Shown here: positions 33,701 to 45,700 of the stretch, piece after piece | How the letters are laid out: the number at the start of each line of letters is the position of its first letter | How positions within the stretch are numbered: position 1 is the first letter of the stretch | The notes under the pieces: generated by a model | The model's database searches: none | What the model saw: the letters and a program-made list of their open reading frames with translations, nothing else | What the model was told of the DNA's origin: nothing | Made by a program: the position numbers and the translations under genes | NCBI GenBank assembly: GCA_964507325.1 | Contig: CAZDQL010000043.1 | Location: forward strand, 1-49,072 | Direction: 5' to 3' | DNA from: CAZDQL01 sp964507325 | Lineage (GTDB): Bacteria; Planctomycetota; UBA1135; GCA-002686595 | Length of the DNA stretch: 49,072 nt

Positions 33701-36700
33701 CGGCGCGGTCAGCACCCCATCGACCTGGTGCTCCGCACCCGCGGGTACGGAAATGGAAAGCTGGGCGTCATCGGTCCCCACGCCGCTGATCACGTAGCTG
33801 CTGTCTGCCTGCGGGTCGACGAAGGTCCAGATCCCGGACAATCCACTGCACTGGTTGAAGTCGTCGGAGACGGCGCTCCACAGCTCGGTGGTCAGGAAGG
33901 TCGCGTCGGACGTACTGTCGCTCAGTCCGGCGCCATTGACGGAGCTCACGCTGTAGTGGTAGAGCGTCCCCGGCATCAATCCCGTGATCAGGATCGAGTG
34001 CGCGGTGACCAAGGTCGAGTCCTCGACGAAGTCGCCGTAGGCGGACGTCAACCCGAAGTCGACGCGACTGCTCGCCGGCTCGTCCGTGTCCCAGGTCACC
34101 AGCGCCGTGGTGGCGGTGACCGCGACCTGGACGTTGCTGATGACCGGCGGGGTGACGTCCGGCCCGAACACGGCGGTGATGCTCTTGTCAGAGGTCATCG
34201 CCACCTGCTCGGGGTTGACGCTGCCGCCGAGATCCCCCTGCCACTCGACGAAGACCGAGCCGGGGTCCGGCACGGCGGTCAGGGTCACCACGTCGGAGCA
34301 GGTGTACGTCGCCTGGTCCGGGTCCTTCGTCACGCTACCGGTGCCCGTTCCGGCCGTGAACACATCCAAAGTGAAGGGCCCCGATCCGGGGAAGGCGCCG
34401 TCCTCGCCGACGATCGGATCGGAGGCACTCTCGAACCAGTCGACGAACGCCGTGTGGGCGGGCGCCGAGGATTGGCCGGAGTTGCCACCCCAGATGCCGA
34501 CCTGGGCGGCGAAGATGGGGTAGGTGAAGGTCAGGACGTCGACCCACCCTTGAGTGTCAGGGTCCGCCGACCAGGACATCGTCCAGTCGTCCACGACGCG
34601 CCGCACGCGCAGGTACATCGGAGCCGTGAGGCTGATCTCTACGTTGGCCTCGGTGGTGGTCGACCCGTTGAGGTTGCTGGCGACGTAGGCCCAGGTCTTC
34701 GATCCGCTGCGGTACACGTTGAAGCGCAGCCAGTTGAGCGCATCCTGCTCGATCAACACACCCTGCTGCTGAACCGAGGCGACGAGCTCGGAATCGAACT
34801 TGACCGCGAAGTCGAAGTCGGTGTCCATCACCGGCTGCACGATGCGCGCCGGCATCTCGGTGTCGAAGGGCTCGTGGTCGAAGCCGCCGGGAGCGTGGAG
34901 GAGCACCCAGGCGTCGTCGGTCCCCACCCCGGTCACGTCGTAGACACCGTCTCCGATCGGATCCACGTAGGTCCAGGGAGCGATCAGACCCTCGCAGTGG
35001 TTGAAGTCGTCGGACACCAGCCCCGAGAGATCCAGGGTCGTGAAGGTGTCGTCCGCCGAACAGCTCGGACCGTTGCCCGCCTCGTCCGTGGAGCAGACCT
35101 GGTAGTGGTAGAGGGTGCCGGGCGTGAGCCCGATCAGCTCGATGCTGTGACTGGTCTTGTAGGTCAGATCCTCGACCACGTCCCCGTAGCTCGCGGTCAA
35201 GCCGTAGTCCACGCGGCTGGTGGCGGGCTCATCGGTATCCCAGGTCACCAGAGCCGTGGTGGTGGTCGTGGAAACCGTCAGATTCGAGATGATCGGAGGA
35301 TCGAAGTCCAGGTCGAAGACGGCGGTCACGCTCAGGTCTGAGGTGATCCCCACGTCCACGGGGTTGGTGTTGCCGCTCAGGTCACCTTGCCATTCGATGA
35401 ACTTCGAACCGGCAACGGGTATCGCGGTCAAGGTCACCACGTCGGAACAGGTGTAGGTCGCCTGGTCCGGGTCCTTGGTCACGCTACCGGAGCCCGTGCC
35501 CGCCGTGAAAACGTCCAGGGTGAAGGGGCCCGAGCCGGGGAAGCTGCCGTCCTCGACGACGATCGGCAGATCGGCCACCTCGAACCAGTCCACCGCGGCC
35601 TCGAACGCGGGGGCGGAGGTCCCACCGAAGTTGCCCCCGTACACCCCCACCTGGGAGACCGTGAGCGGATAGCTGAAGCTCGCCACGGGAGTCCAGGCCT
35701 GACCGTCGTCGGAGAACTCCATCGTCCAGGCGTCCCCAACCCTGTCGACACGCAGGTAGACCGGAGCGCTGGCCCCCCCAAGGTCGACCTCCGCCACCTC
35801 GGTGGTCGCCCCGTTCAGCGTGCTGCCGACGTAGGCGTACAGGCCCGAGGCGTAGGAATAGATGTCGAAGCGCAGCCAGTTGAGGTCGTCCTGCTCGATC
35901 GTGAGCCCTTCGATCTGGATGTCCAGAGTGGGCAGCGTCTCGAAGGCCACCGTGAGTTGACAGTCGTCTTGCGACACCACCGGTTGCACGATGCGCGGCG
36001 GCAGGGCGGTGTGGTTCGCCAGGTGGTCGGAGCCCGCGGGGACCGCGATCCTGGCCCAGGCGTCGTCGGTGCCTACCCCGGTGACGGTGAGAGTGCTGTC
36101 CGCGGCGGGATCGATCCAACTCCAAGGCGCGATCAGCCCTTCACAGTGGTTGAAGTCGTCCGAGACCAGGCATGCATCGTCGTCCAGGATCGTCGCCGTG
36201 TGGACGGTCTGCGCCCCCAGCACGGCGTTGGTGGGCGCCTGCAGGGTGATGACGACATCCTCGTCCAGCTCCGCCGCTCCATCGTCGATGGGCGTGAGGG
36301 TCAACTGGGCCGTAGCCTGACCGGCGGGTATCGAGAGGGGCGAGAGATCGATCGTGTAGTCGACCCCATCGCTGGCCGCCCCGCTCAGGAGGAAGGGCAC
36401 GCTGATCTCCTGACCGGAGACTGCCGACAGGCTGAGCTCCACCGCCACGCTGCCCCCCTGTTCGGGGAGCGACTGGGAAGCCAGGGCGAACTGCACGCTC
36501 GGCGCGGGGTCATCGTCGATGATCGAGAGCGTGTGCGCGGTGATCACTCCCAGGGTCGCGTTGGTGGGCGTCCCCAGGGTGAGCTCGACGGTCTCGTCCG
36601 CCTCGTCGAGGAGATCCTGCACGAGGGTCAAGTCGATCACCGCCGAGAGGTCCCCGGCGGGGATCGTGAGCGGGCTCGCGGTAGCCAGCGAGTAGTCGTC

Positions 36701-39700
36701 GGGATCGACCGCCGTTCCCGCCACGGAGAAGGGCACCGTCACGTCCAGGCTCGAGGCGGCCGAGAGGGTGACGGTGGCATTCGCCCCGCCATCTCCCTCG
36801 CCCACCAACTGCGCGGCGGAGCTGAACTCCACCAGCGGCGAGGAGTCGTCGTCGACGATCGTCAGCGTGTGCGTGGTGAACGCCCCCAGGGTCGCGTTGG
36901 TGGGGACTCCCAGCGTCAGCTCGACCGTCTCGTCCAGCTCGTCGAGCAGGTCCTGTACCACCGAGAGGTCGATCACGGCGGAGAGCGTCCCCGCGGGGAT
37001 GACCAGCGGTGAGGCCGTCAGGAGCGAGTAGTCGTCCGGATCGAGCGCCGTCCCGGCCACGCTGAAGGGCACGCTCACGTCGAGGCCCGAGGCCCCGGTC
37101 AGGGTCACCGTCGCGCTCGCGAACCCGATCCCCTCGTCCACGCTCTGGACCGCGCTCTCGAACTCCACCCTGGGCGCAGCGTCGTCGTCGGTGATCGTCA
37201 CCACGTGCGTGGCGATGGTTCCCAGCACCGCGTTGGTCGGGGAGCCGAGAGCGAGCTCGACCGTCTCGTCCAGCTCGTCGAGCACGTCCTGCACGAGCGT
37301 GAGGTCGATCGGCGCCGACAGCTCGCCGGCGGGGATGACCAACGGGCTGGTGGTGAGCAGCGAGTAGTCCTCTGGGTCGAGGGCGCTGCCAGCCACGCTG
37401 AAGGGCACCGTCACGTCGAGACCCGAGACCGCCGACAGCGTCACGGTCGTGCCCGTCGACCCGTCCGCTTCGCCGACGGTCTGGGCCGCCGCGCTGAACT
37501 CCACCTGCGGCGGCGCGTCGTCGTCGACGATCGTCGCAGTGTGCTGCGTGGTGCCGCCCAGGCTGCCGTTGACCGGCGTCCCGAGGGTCAAGATCACCGT
37601 CTCGTCCGCCTCGTCGAGCGTGTCCTGTACGAGGGTGAGGTCGATCGTGGCTGCCAGATCGCCCGCGGGGATGACCAGGGGAGTCCCGGTCAGCAGGGCG
37701 TAGTCGTCCGGGTCGATGGCCGTGCCGCCCACGCTGAAGGGCACCGAGACGTCGAGCCCCGAGACCGCGGAGAGGGTGACGCTGGCGCTCGCGGCGCCGT
37801 CACCCTCGCCCAGCGACTGGTCGGCCAGCTCGAACTCCACCGTGGGAGCCGCGTCATCGTCGGCGATGGTGGCCGTGTGGACCGAGGTGGCGCCCAGGGT
37901 GGCGTTCACGGGCGCCGCGAGGGTCAGCACCACCGTCTCGTCCGACTCGTCGAGGAGATCCTGGACGATCGAGAGGTCGAGCGTCGTCGAGAGACCACCC
38001 GCGGGAATGACCACGGGACTGCCGGTGAGCAGCGAGTAGTCGTCGGGATCCTGCGCCGTGCCGGAGGCGGAGAAGGAGACGGTCACGTCGAGGCCGGAGA
38101 CCGCCGAGAGGGTGACTTCGGCGCTCGCGGCGCCGGCCCCCTCACCCAGCGTCTGGTCGGCGAGGGAGAACTCCACCGTCGGGGCCGCGTCGTCGTCGAC
38201 GATGGTGGCCGTGTGCGCGGAGACGCTCCCCAGCACGCCGTTGGTCGGCGCGCCGAGGGTCAACTCGACCGTCTCGTCCAGCTCGTCCAGCGCGTCCTGG
38301 ACGATCGTCAGATCGATCGTCACCGACGCCGTCCCGGCCGGAAGCACCAACGGACTCACGGTCAGCAGCGAGTAATCGTCGGGATCGACGGCGCTGCCCG
38401 CCACGGAGAAGGGCACGCTCACGTCGAGGCCCGAAATCGCGGAGAGGGTGACGGTCGCGCTCGCGGCGCCGTCCCCCTCGCCCAGCGACTGACCGGCCAG
38501 CTCGAACTCCACCGTCGGCGGCGCGTCGTCGTCCTCGATGGTGGCGGTGTGAACGACGTCGGTCCCCAGCACGGCGTTGGTCGGCGCGCCGAGAGTCACG
38601 ATCACCGTCTCGTCCAGCTCGTCGAGCAGGTCCTGCACGACCGCCAGCTCCACCTGCGCCGACGTGCTGCCGGCGGGGATCACCAGCGGGTTGGCGGACG
38701 CCAAGGAGTAGTCGTCGGGGTCGAGCGCGCTGCCCGTCAGGACGAGGGGCACGCTGACGTCCAGGCCCGAGGGGGCCGAGAGCTCCACCGAGGCGCTCGC
38801 GGTGCCGATCCCCTCTCCCACCGACTGGGCGGTGAGGGCGAACTCGACGCTGGGCGGCGCATCGTCGTCGGTGATGGTCAGGGTGTGGACGAAGGTGGTC
38901 CCCAGTACGCCGTTCGTCGGCGTGCCCAGGGTGAGTACCACCGTCTCGTCCAGCTCGTCCAGGAGATCCTGCACGAGGGTCAGGTCGATCCTCGCCGACG
39001 GACTGCCGGCGGCGATGACCAACGGACTGGCGCTGAGCAGCGCGTAGTCCTCTGGGTCCAGCGCCGTGCCGGACACCCCGAAGGGCACCGTCACGTCCTG
39101 GCCCGAAAGCGTCGAGAGCTCCACCCGCGCACTGGCCGCCCCCGCGCCCTCGCCCGCCGACTGCGCCGCAGCCGTGAACTGGACCGTCGGAGCGGCGTCA
39201 TCGTCGACCAGGGTGACCGTGTGGACCGCGATCGCGCCCAGGACGGCGTTGGTCGGCGTTCCCAGGGTCAGCTCGACCGTCTCGTCCGCCTCGTCCAGCG
39301 CATCCTGCACGACCGTCAGGTCGATCCTCGCGAACGCGCTGCCCGCCGGAATCACCAAGGGGCTCGCGGTGAGCAGCGAGTAGTCCTCGGGATCGAGCGC
39401 CGTCCCCGCCGTCGCGAAGGGCACCGTCACATCGAGGCCGGAGGTCGCCGAGAGGGTGACGACGGCGTTCGCCGCGCCCGCTCCCTCGCCCACCGACTGC
39501 GTCGCCGCCAAGAACTCGATCGTCGGCGCCGCGTCGTCGTCGACGATGGTGGCCGTGTGCGCGGTGAGCGCCCCGAGGTCGGCGTTGACCGGCGCACCCA
39601 GGGTCAGCTCGACCGTCTCGTCCAGCTCGTCGAGCAGGTCCTGCACGACCGCCAGGTCGATCGGCGCCGACGTGCTGCCCGCCGGAATCACCAAGGGGCT

Positions 39701-42700
39701 CGCGGTGAGCAGCGAGTAGTCCTCGGGGTCGAGCGCCGTACCCGCCGCGGCGAAGGGGACGCTCACGTCGAGACCTGAGGGGGCCGAGAGCACGACCTCG
39801 GCGCTGCCCGAACCGATCCCCTCGGAGAGCGATTGTCCGGCAACGGCGAACTCGACCGTCGGCGCCGCGTCGTCGTCGGCGATGGTGGCCGTGTGGGAGG
39901 TGAGCGCCCCGAGGTCGGCGTTGACCGGCGTGCCCAGCGTCAGCTCGACCGTCTCGTCCAGCTCGTCCAGCGCGTCCTGCACGACGGCCAGGTCGATCGT
40001 GGCGGAGGTGGCGCCCGCCGGAATGACCAGGGGATTCGCGGTGAGCAGCGAGTAGTCGTCCGGATCGGTCGCCGTACCCGCCGCCGCGTAGGGCACCGTC
40101 ACGTCCAGACCCGAGGGACTCGAGAGGGTCACCTCGGCGCTGGCCGCGCCCACTCCTTCACCCACCGACTGCGCCGCGACCGTGAACTCGACCGTCGGAG
40201 CAGCGTCGTCGTCGACCAGGGTGGCCGTGTGCACCACCGTCGTGCCGAGCACACCGTTCGTCGGCGCGCCCAGGGTGAGCACCACCGTCTCGTCCAGCTC
40301 GTCCAGGAGATCCTGCACGATCGTCAGGTCGATCGTGGCCGACGTGCTACCGGCGGGGATCACCAGCGGACTGGTGCTGAGCAACGTGTAGTCATCGGGC
40401 TCCAGCGCCGTGCCGGACACCCCGAAGGGCACCGTCACGTCCAGGCCCGACAGCGCCGAGAGCTCCACCGTCGCGCTGGCCGTGCCCGCGCCCTCGTCCA
40501 CCGATTGGGTGGCGAGCGTGAACTCCACCGTCGGAGCGTCGTCGTCATCGACGAGGGTCGCCGTGTGGACCGCGATCGCGCCCAGGACGGCGTTGGTCGG
40601 AGCGCCCAGGGCCAGCTCGACCGTCTCGTCCAGCTCGTCCAGCAGGTCCGGCACGATCGTGAGATCGATCGTCGCGGACGCGCTGCCCGCCGGAATGACC
40701 AAGGGGCTGGCGGTGAGCAGCGAGTAGTCCTCGGGATCGGTCGCCGTACCCGCCGCCGCGAAGGGCACGCTCACGTCGAGACCGGAGACCGACGAGAGGG
40801 TGACGACGGCGCTCGCCGCACCCGCGCCCTCGCTCAGCGACTGCGTCGCCGCCGAGAACTCGACCGTCGGCGCCGCGTCGTCGTCGACGATGGTGGCCGT
40901 GTGCACGGTGAGCGCCCCGAGGCCGGCGTTGACCGGCGTGCCCAGCGTCAGCTCGACCGTCTCGTCCAGCTCGTCGAGCAGGTCCTGCACGACGGCCAGG
41001 TCGATCGTCGCCGAAGTGCTGCCCGCCGGAATCACCAAGGGGCTACCGGTGAGCAGGGAGTAGTCGTCGGGGTCGGTCGCCGTACCCGCCTCCGCGAAGG
41101 GCACACTCACGTCGAGGCCGGAGACCTCCGAGAGCTCGACGGTCGCGCTGGCCGTCCCCACGCCCTCGCCCACCGACTGCGCCGCCGCCGAGAACTCGAC
41201 CGTCGGCGCCGCGTCGTCGTCGACCAGGGTGGCGGTGTGCACCACCGTCGTCCCGAGCACGCCGTTCGTCGGCGCGTCCAGGGTGAGCACCACCGTCTCG
41301 TCCAGCTCGTCCAGCAGGTCCTGTACGATCGTCAGGTCGATCGTGGCCGACGTGCTACCGGCGCTGATGACCAGCGGACTGGTGCTGAGCAACGTGTAGT
41401 CATCGGGCTCCAGCGCCGTGCCGGACACCGCGAAGGGCACCGTCACGTCCAGGCCCGAGAGCTCCGAGAGCTCAACCGTCGCACTGGCCGACCCCGTGCC
41501 CTCGCCCACCGACTGGTTGGCGAGCGTGAACTCCACCTCCGGAGCGTCGTCGTCATCGACGAGAGTCGCCGTGTGCGCGGTGATCGCCCCCAGGCCGGCG
41601 TTGATCGGCGTGCCCAGGGTCAGCTCGACCGTCTCGTCCAGCTCGTCCAGGTCGTCCTGCACGATCGTGAGATCGATCGTCGCGGACGCACTGCCCGCCG
41701 GGATGACCAGAGGACTCGCGGTGAGCAGCGAGTAGTCGTCGGGATCGAGCGCCGTGCCCGCCACCGCGAAGGGCACCGTCACGTCGAGACCGGAGACCTC
41801 CGAGAGCTCCACGGTCGCACTGGCCGTCCCCACGCCCTCACCCACCGACTGCGTCGCCGCCGAGAACTCGACCGTCGGCGCCGCCTCGTCGTCGACGATG
41901 GTGGCCGTGTGCGCGGTGATCGCCCCCAGGCTGGCGTTGGTCGGCGCGCCCAGGGTCAGCTCGACCGTCTCGTCCAGCTCGTCCAGCGTGTCCTGCACGA
42001 CGGCCAGGTCGATCGTCGCCGACGTGCTGCCCGCCGGGATGAGCAAGGGGCTCGCGGTGAGCAGCGAGTAGTCGTCGGGATCGGTCGCCGTACCCGCAGC
42101 CGCGAAGGGCACCGTCACGTCCAGACCCGAGGGGCTCGAGAGGCTCACCTCGGCGCTGGCCGTCCCCACGCCCTCGCCCACCGACTGCGCCGCGACCGAG
42201 AACTCGACGGTCGGGGCCGCGTCGTCGTCGACGAGGGTGACGGTGTGGACCACCGTCGTGCCCAGCACGCCGTTCGTCGGCGCGCCCAGGGTGAACACCA
42301 CCGTCTCGTCCAGCTCGTCCAGGAGATCCTGCACGATCGTCAGGTCGATCGTGGCCGACAAGGTACCGGCGGTGATGACCAGCGGACTGGCGCTGAGTAG
42401 CGTGTAGTCCTCCGGATCCAGCGCCGTGCCGGACACCCCGAAGGGCACCGTCACGTCCAGGCCCGAGACCGTCGAGAGCTCCACCATCCCACTGGCCGCC
42501 CCCGCGCCCTCGCCCGCCGACTGCGCCGCGGCGGTGAACTGGACCGTCGGAGCGTCGTCATCGTCGACGATGGTGGCCGTGTGCGTGGTGATCGCCCCCA
42601 GGCCGGCGTTGACCGGCGTGCCCAGGGTCAGCTCGACCGTCTCGTCCAGCTCGTCGAGCAGGTCCTGCACGATCGCGAGATCGATCGTCGCGGAGGTGCT

Positions 42701-45700
42701 GCCCGCCGGGATGACCAAGGGGCTGGCGGTGAGCAGCGAGTAGTCGTCGGGATCGGCCGCCGTCCCCGCTGCCGTGAAGGGCACCGTCACATCGAGACCC
42801 GAGACCCCCGAGAGGGTGAGGACGGCATTCGCCGCACCCGCTCCCTCGCCCACGGACTGCGCCGCGGCCGAGAACTCGACCGTCGGTACCGCCTCGTCGT
42901 CGACGATGGTGGCCGTGTGCGCGGTGATCGCCCCCAGGCCGGCGTTGACAGGCGTGCCCAGGGTCAGCTCGACCGTCTCGTCCAGCTCGTCCAGGTCGTC
43001 CTGCACGATCGTGAGATCGATCGTCGCGGACGCACTGCCCGCCGGGATGACCAGAGGACTCGCGGTGAGCAGCGAGTAGTCGTCGGGATCGAGCGCCGTG
43101 CCCGCCACCGCGAAGGGCACCGTCACGTCGAGACCGGAGACCTCCGAGAGCTCCACGGTCGCACTGGCCGTCCCCACGCCCTCACCCACCGACTGGGTCG
43201 CCGCCGAGAACTCGACCGTCGGCACCGCGTCGTCGTCGACGATGGTGGCCGTGTGCACGGTGAGCGCCCCGAGGCCGGCGTTGACCGGCGTGCCCAGGGT
43301 CAGCTCGACCGTCTCGTCCGGTTCGTCGAGCGTGTCCTGCGCGATCGCGAGATCGATCGTCGCGGACGCGCTGCCCGCCGGAATGACCAGCGGGCTGGTG
43401 GAGAGCAACGAGTAGTCGTCGGGATCGCTCGCCGTACCCGCCGCCGTGAAGGGCACCGTCACGTCGAAACCGGAGACCTCCGAGAGCTCCACGGTCGCGC
43501 TGGCCGTCCCCACTCCCTCGCTCACCGACTGCGTCGCCGCCGAGAACTCGACCGTCGGCGCCGCGTCGTCGTCGACGATGGTGGCCGTGTGCGTAGTGAT
43601 CGCCCCCAGGCCGGCGTTGACCGGCGTGCCCAGGGTCAGCTCGACCGTCTCGTCCGGCTCGTCCAGCGTGTCCTGCACGACAGCCAGATCGATCGCCGCC
43701 GACGTGCTGCCGGCCGGAATCACCAAGGGGCTCGCGGTGAGCAGCGAGTAGTCCTCCGGGTCGGTCGCCGTGCCCGCCGCCGCGAAGGGCACCGTCACGT
43801 CCAGACCGGAGGGACTCGAGAGCAGGACCTCGGCGCTGGCCGGGCCGACCCCCTCGGAGAGCGACTGTCCCGCGACCGCGAACTCGACCGTCGGCGCCGC
43901 GTCGTCGTCGACGAGGGTGACGGTGTGGACCACGGTCGAACCGAGCACGCCGTTGGTCGCGCTGACCAAGGTGAGCACCACCGTCTCGTCCAGCTCATCG
44001 AGCGAGTCCTGGACGATCGTCAGGTCGATCGAGGCCGACCCGCTGCCGGCCGGAATGACCAAGGGGCTCGCGCTGAGCAGTGAGTAGTCGTCCGGTTCGA
44101 TCGCCGTCCCCGACGCCGCGAAGAACACGCTCACGTCGAGGGCGGAGAGCGCCGAGAGGGTGACGCTGGCCCCGCCACTGCCGTCGGCCTCGCCCAGGGA
44201 CTGCCCAGCGAGGACGAAGTCCACGCTGGGCGGGTCGCTCTCGTCGCTGATGGTCAGCGTGTGCACCACCGTCGCACCCAGAACGCCGTTGGTCGGCGTA
44301 CCCAGGGTGAACACCACCGTCTCGTCAGGCTCGTCGAGCTGGTCCTGCACGAGCGAGAGGTCGACGGTGCCCCACAGGCTCCCTGCGGGGATGATCAGCG
44401 GGTTGCTGCTGAGCAGGGAGTAGTCGTCGGGATCGACCGCCGTACCCGTCACGGCGTAGGGCAGCGTGACGTCCAGACCGGAGGCCTCCGAGAGGGAGAT
44501 CGTCGCACTGACCGTGCCGTCGCCCTCACCCACCGACTGGGAGGCGACCACGAACTCCACGGTCGGAGGGGTGTCGTCGTCGGTGATCGTCAGGACGTGC
44601 TGCTGGATCGCCCCCAGGGTGGCGTTCACCGGCGGGCCGAGTGTGAACTCGACCAGCTCGTCGGCCTCGTAGAGGGAATCGGAGACGATCCTCAGATCGA
44701 GGGTGGTCTTCAGGGAGCCGGCGGGGATGACCACCGGGCTGCCCGTCAGAAGTATGTAGTCAGCGGGGTCGCTCGCCGTGCCGCCCACGCTGAAGGGCAC
44801 GCTCACGTCCTGACCGGAGAGCTCCGAGAGGGCCACGGTGACCCGCGTCCCGGGGAAGCTCTCGGCGAGGGTCTGGGCCGCGATCTTGAAGCCCACCGTG
44901 GGAGGCGCGTCGTCGTCGACGATCGTCGCGGTGTGCACGCTGTCGACACCGAGCACGCCGTTGGTGGGCGTGCCGAGGGTCAACACGACCGTCTCGTCGG
45001 CCTCGTCGAGCAGGTCTTGCACGATCGAGAGGTCGATCGTCGTCGACAGGCTCCCCGCCGGGATGATCAAGGGGCTCGCGGTGAGCAGCGAGTAGTCGTC
45101 GGGATCGGCGGCGCTGCCCGAGACGCTGAAGGGCACCGTCACGGCCAGGCTCGAGAGGGCCGAGAGCCCCACCGTCGCGCTGGCTCCCCCCGCGCCTTCG
45201 CCCAGCGCCTGATCGGTGACCGTGAACTCCACCGTCGGTGCGGAGTCGTCGTCGACGATCGTCAGCGTGTGCGCGGTCGTCGTCCCCAGCGTGCCGTTGG
45301 TGGGGGCGCCCAAGGTCAGCTCGACCGTCTCGTCCCCCTCGTCGACCGCGTCCTGTGCGACGGCCAGGTCGATCGTGGCCGACGACGCCCCGGCGGGAAT
45401 GACCAGGGGGCTACCCGTCAGGAGCGAGTAGTCGTCCGGATCGGTGGCCGTACCCGCTGCGGCGAAGGGAATGGAGACGTCCAGTCCGGAAACCGCCGAG
45501 AGCTCGACCGTGGCGCTCGCCGTCCCCACCCCTTCCGGTACGGACTGGCTCGCCAGCAGGAACTCCACCGTCGGCGGTGCATCGTCGTCGGTGATGGTGG
45601 CGGTGTGCGTGACGGTCGCGCCGAGCACGGCGCCCGTGGGCGCGCCGAGCGTGAGCTCCACCGTCTCGTCCAACTCGTCGAGGAGATCCTGCACCACCGC

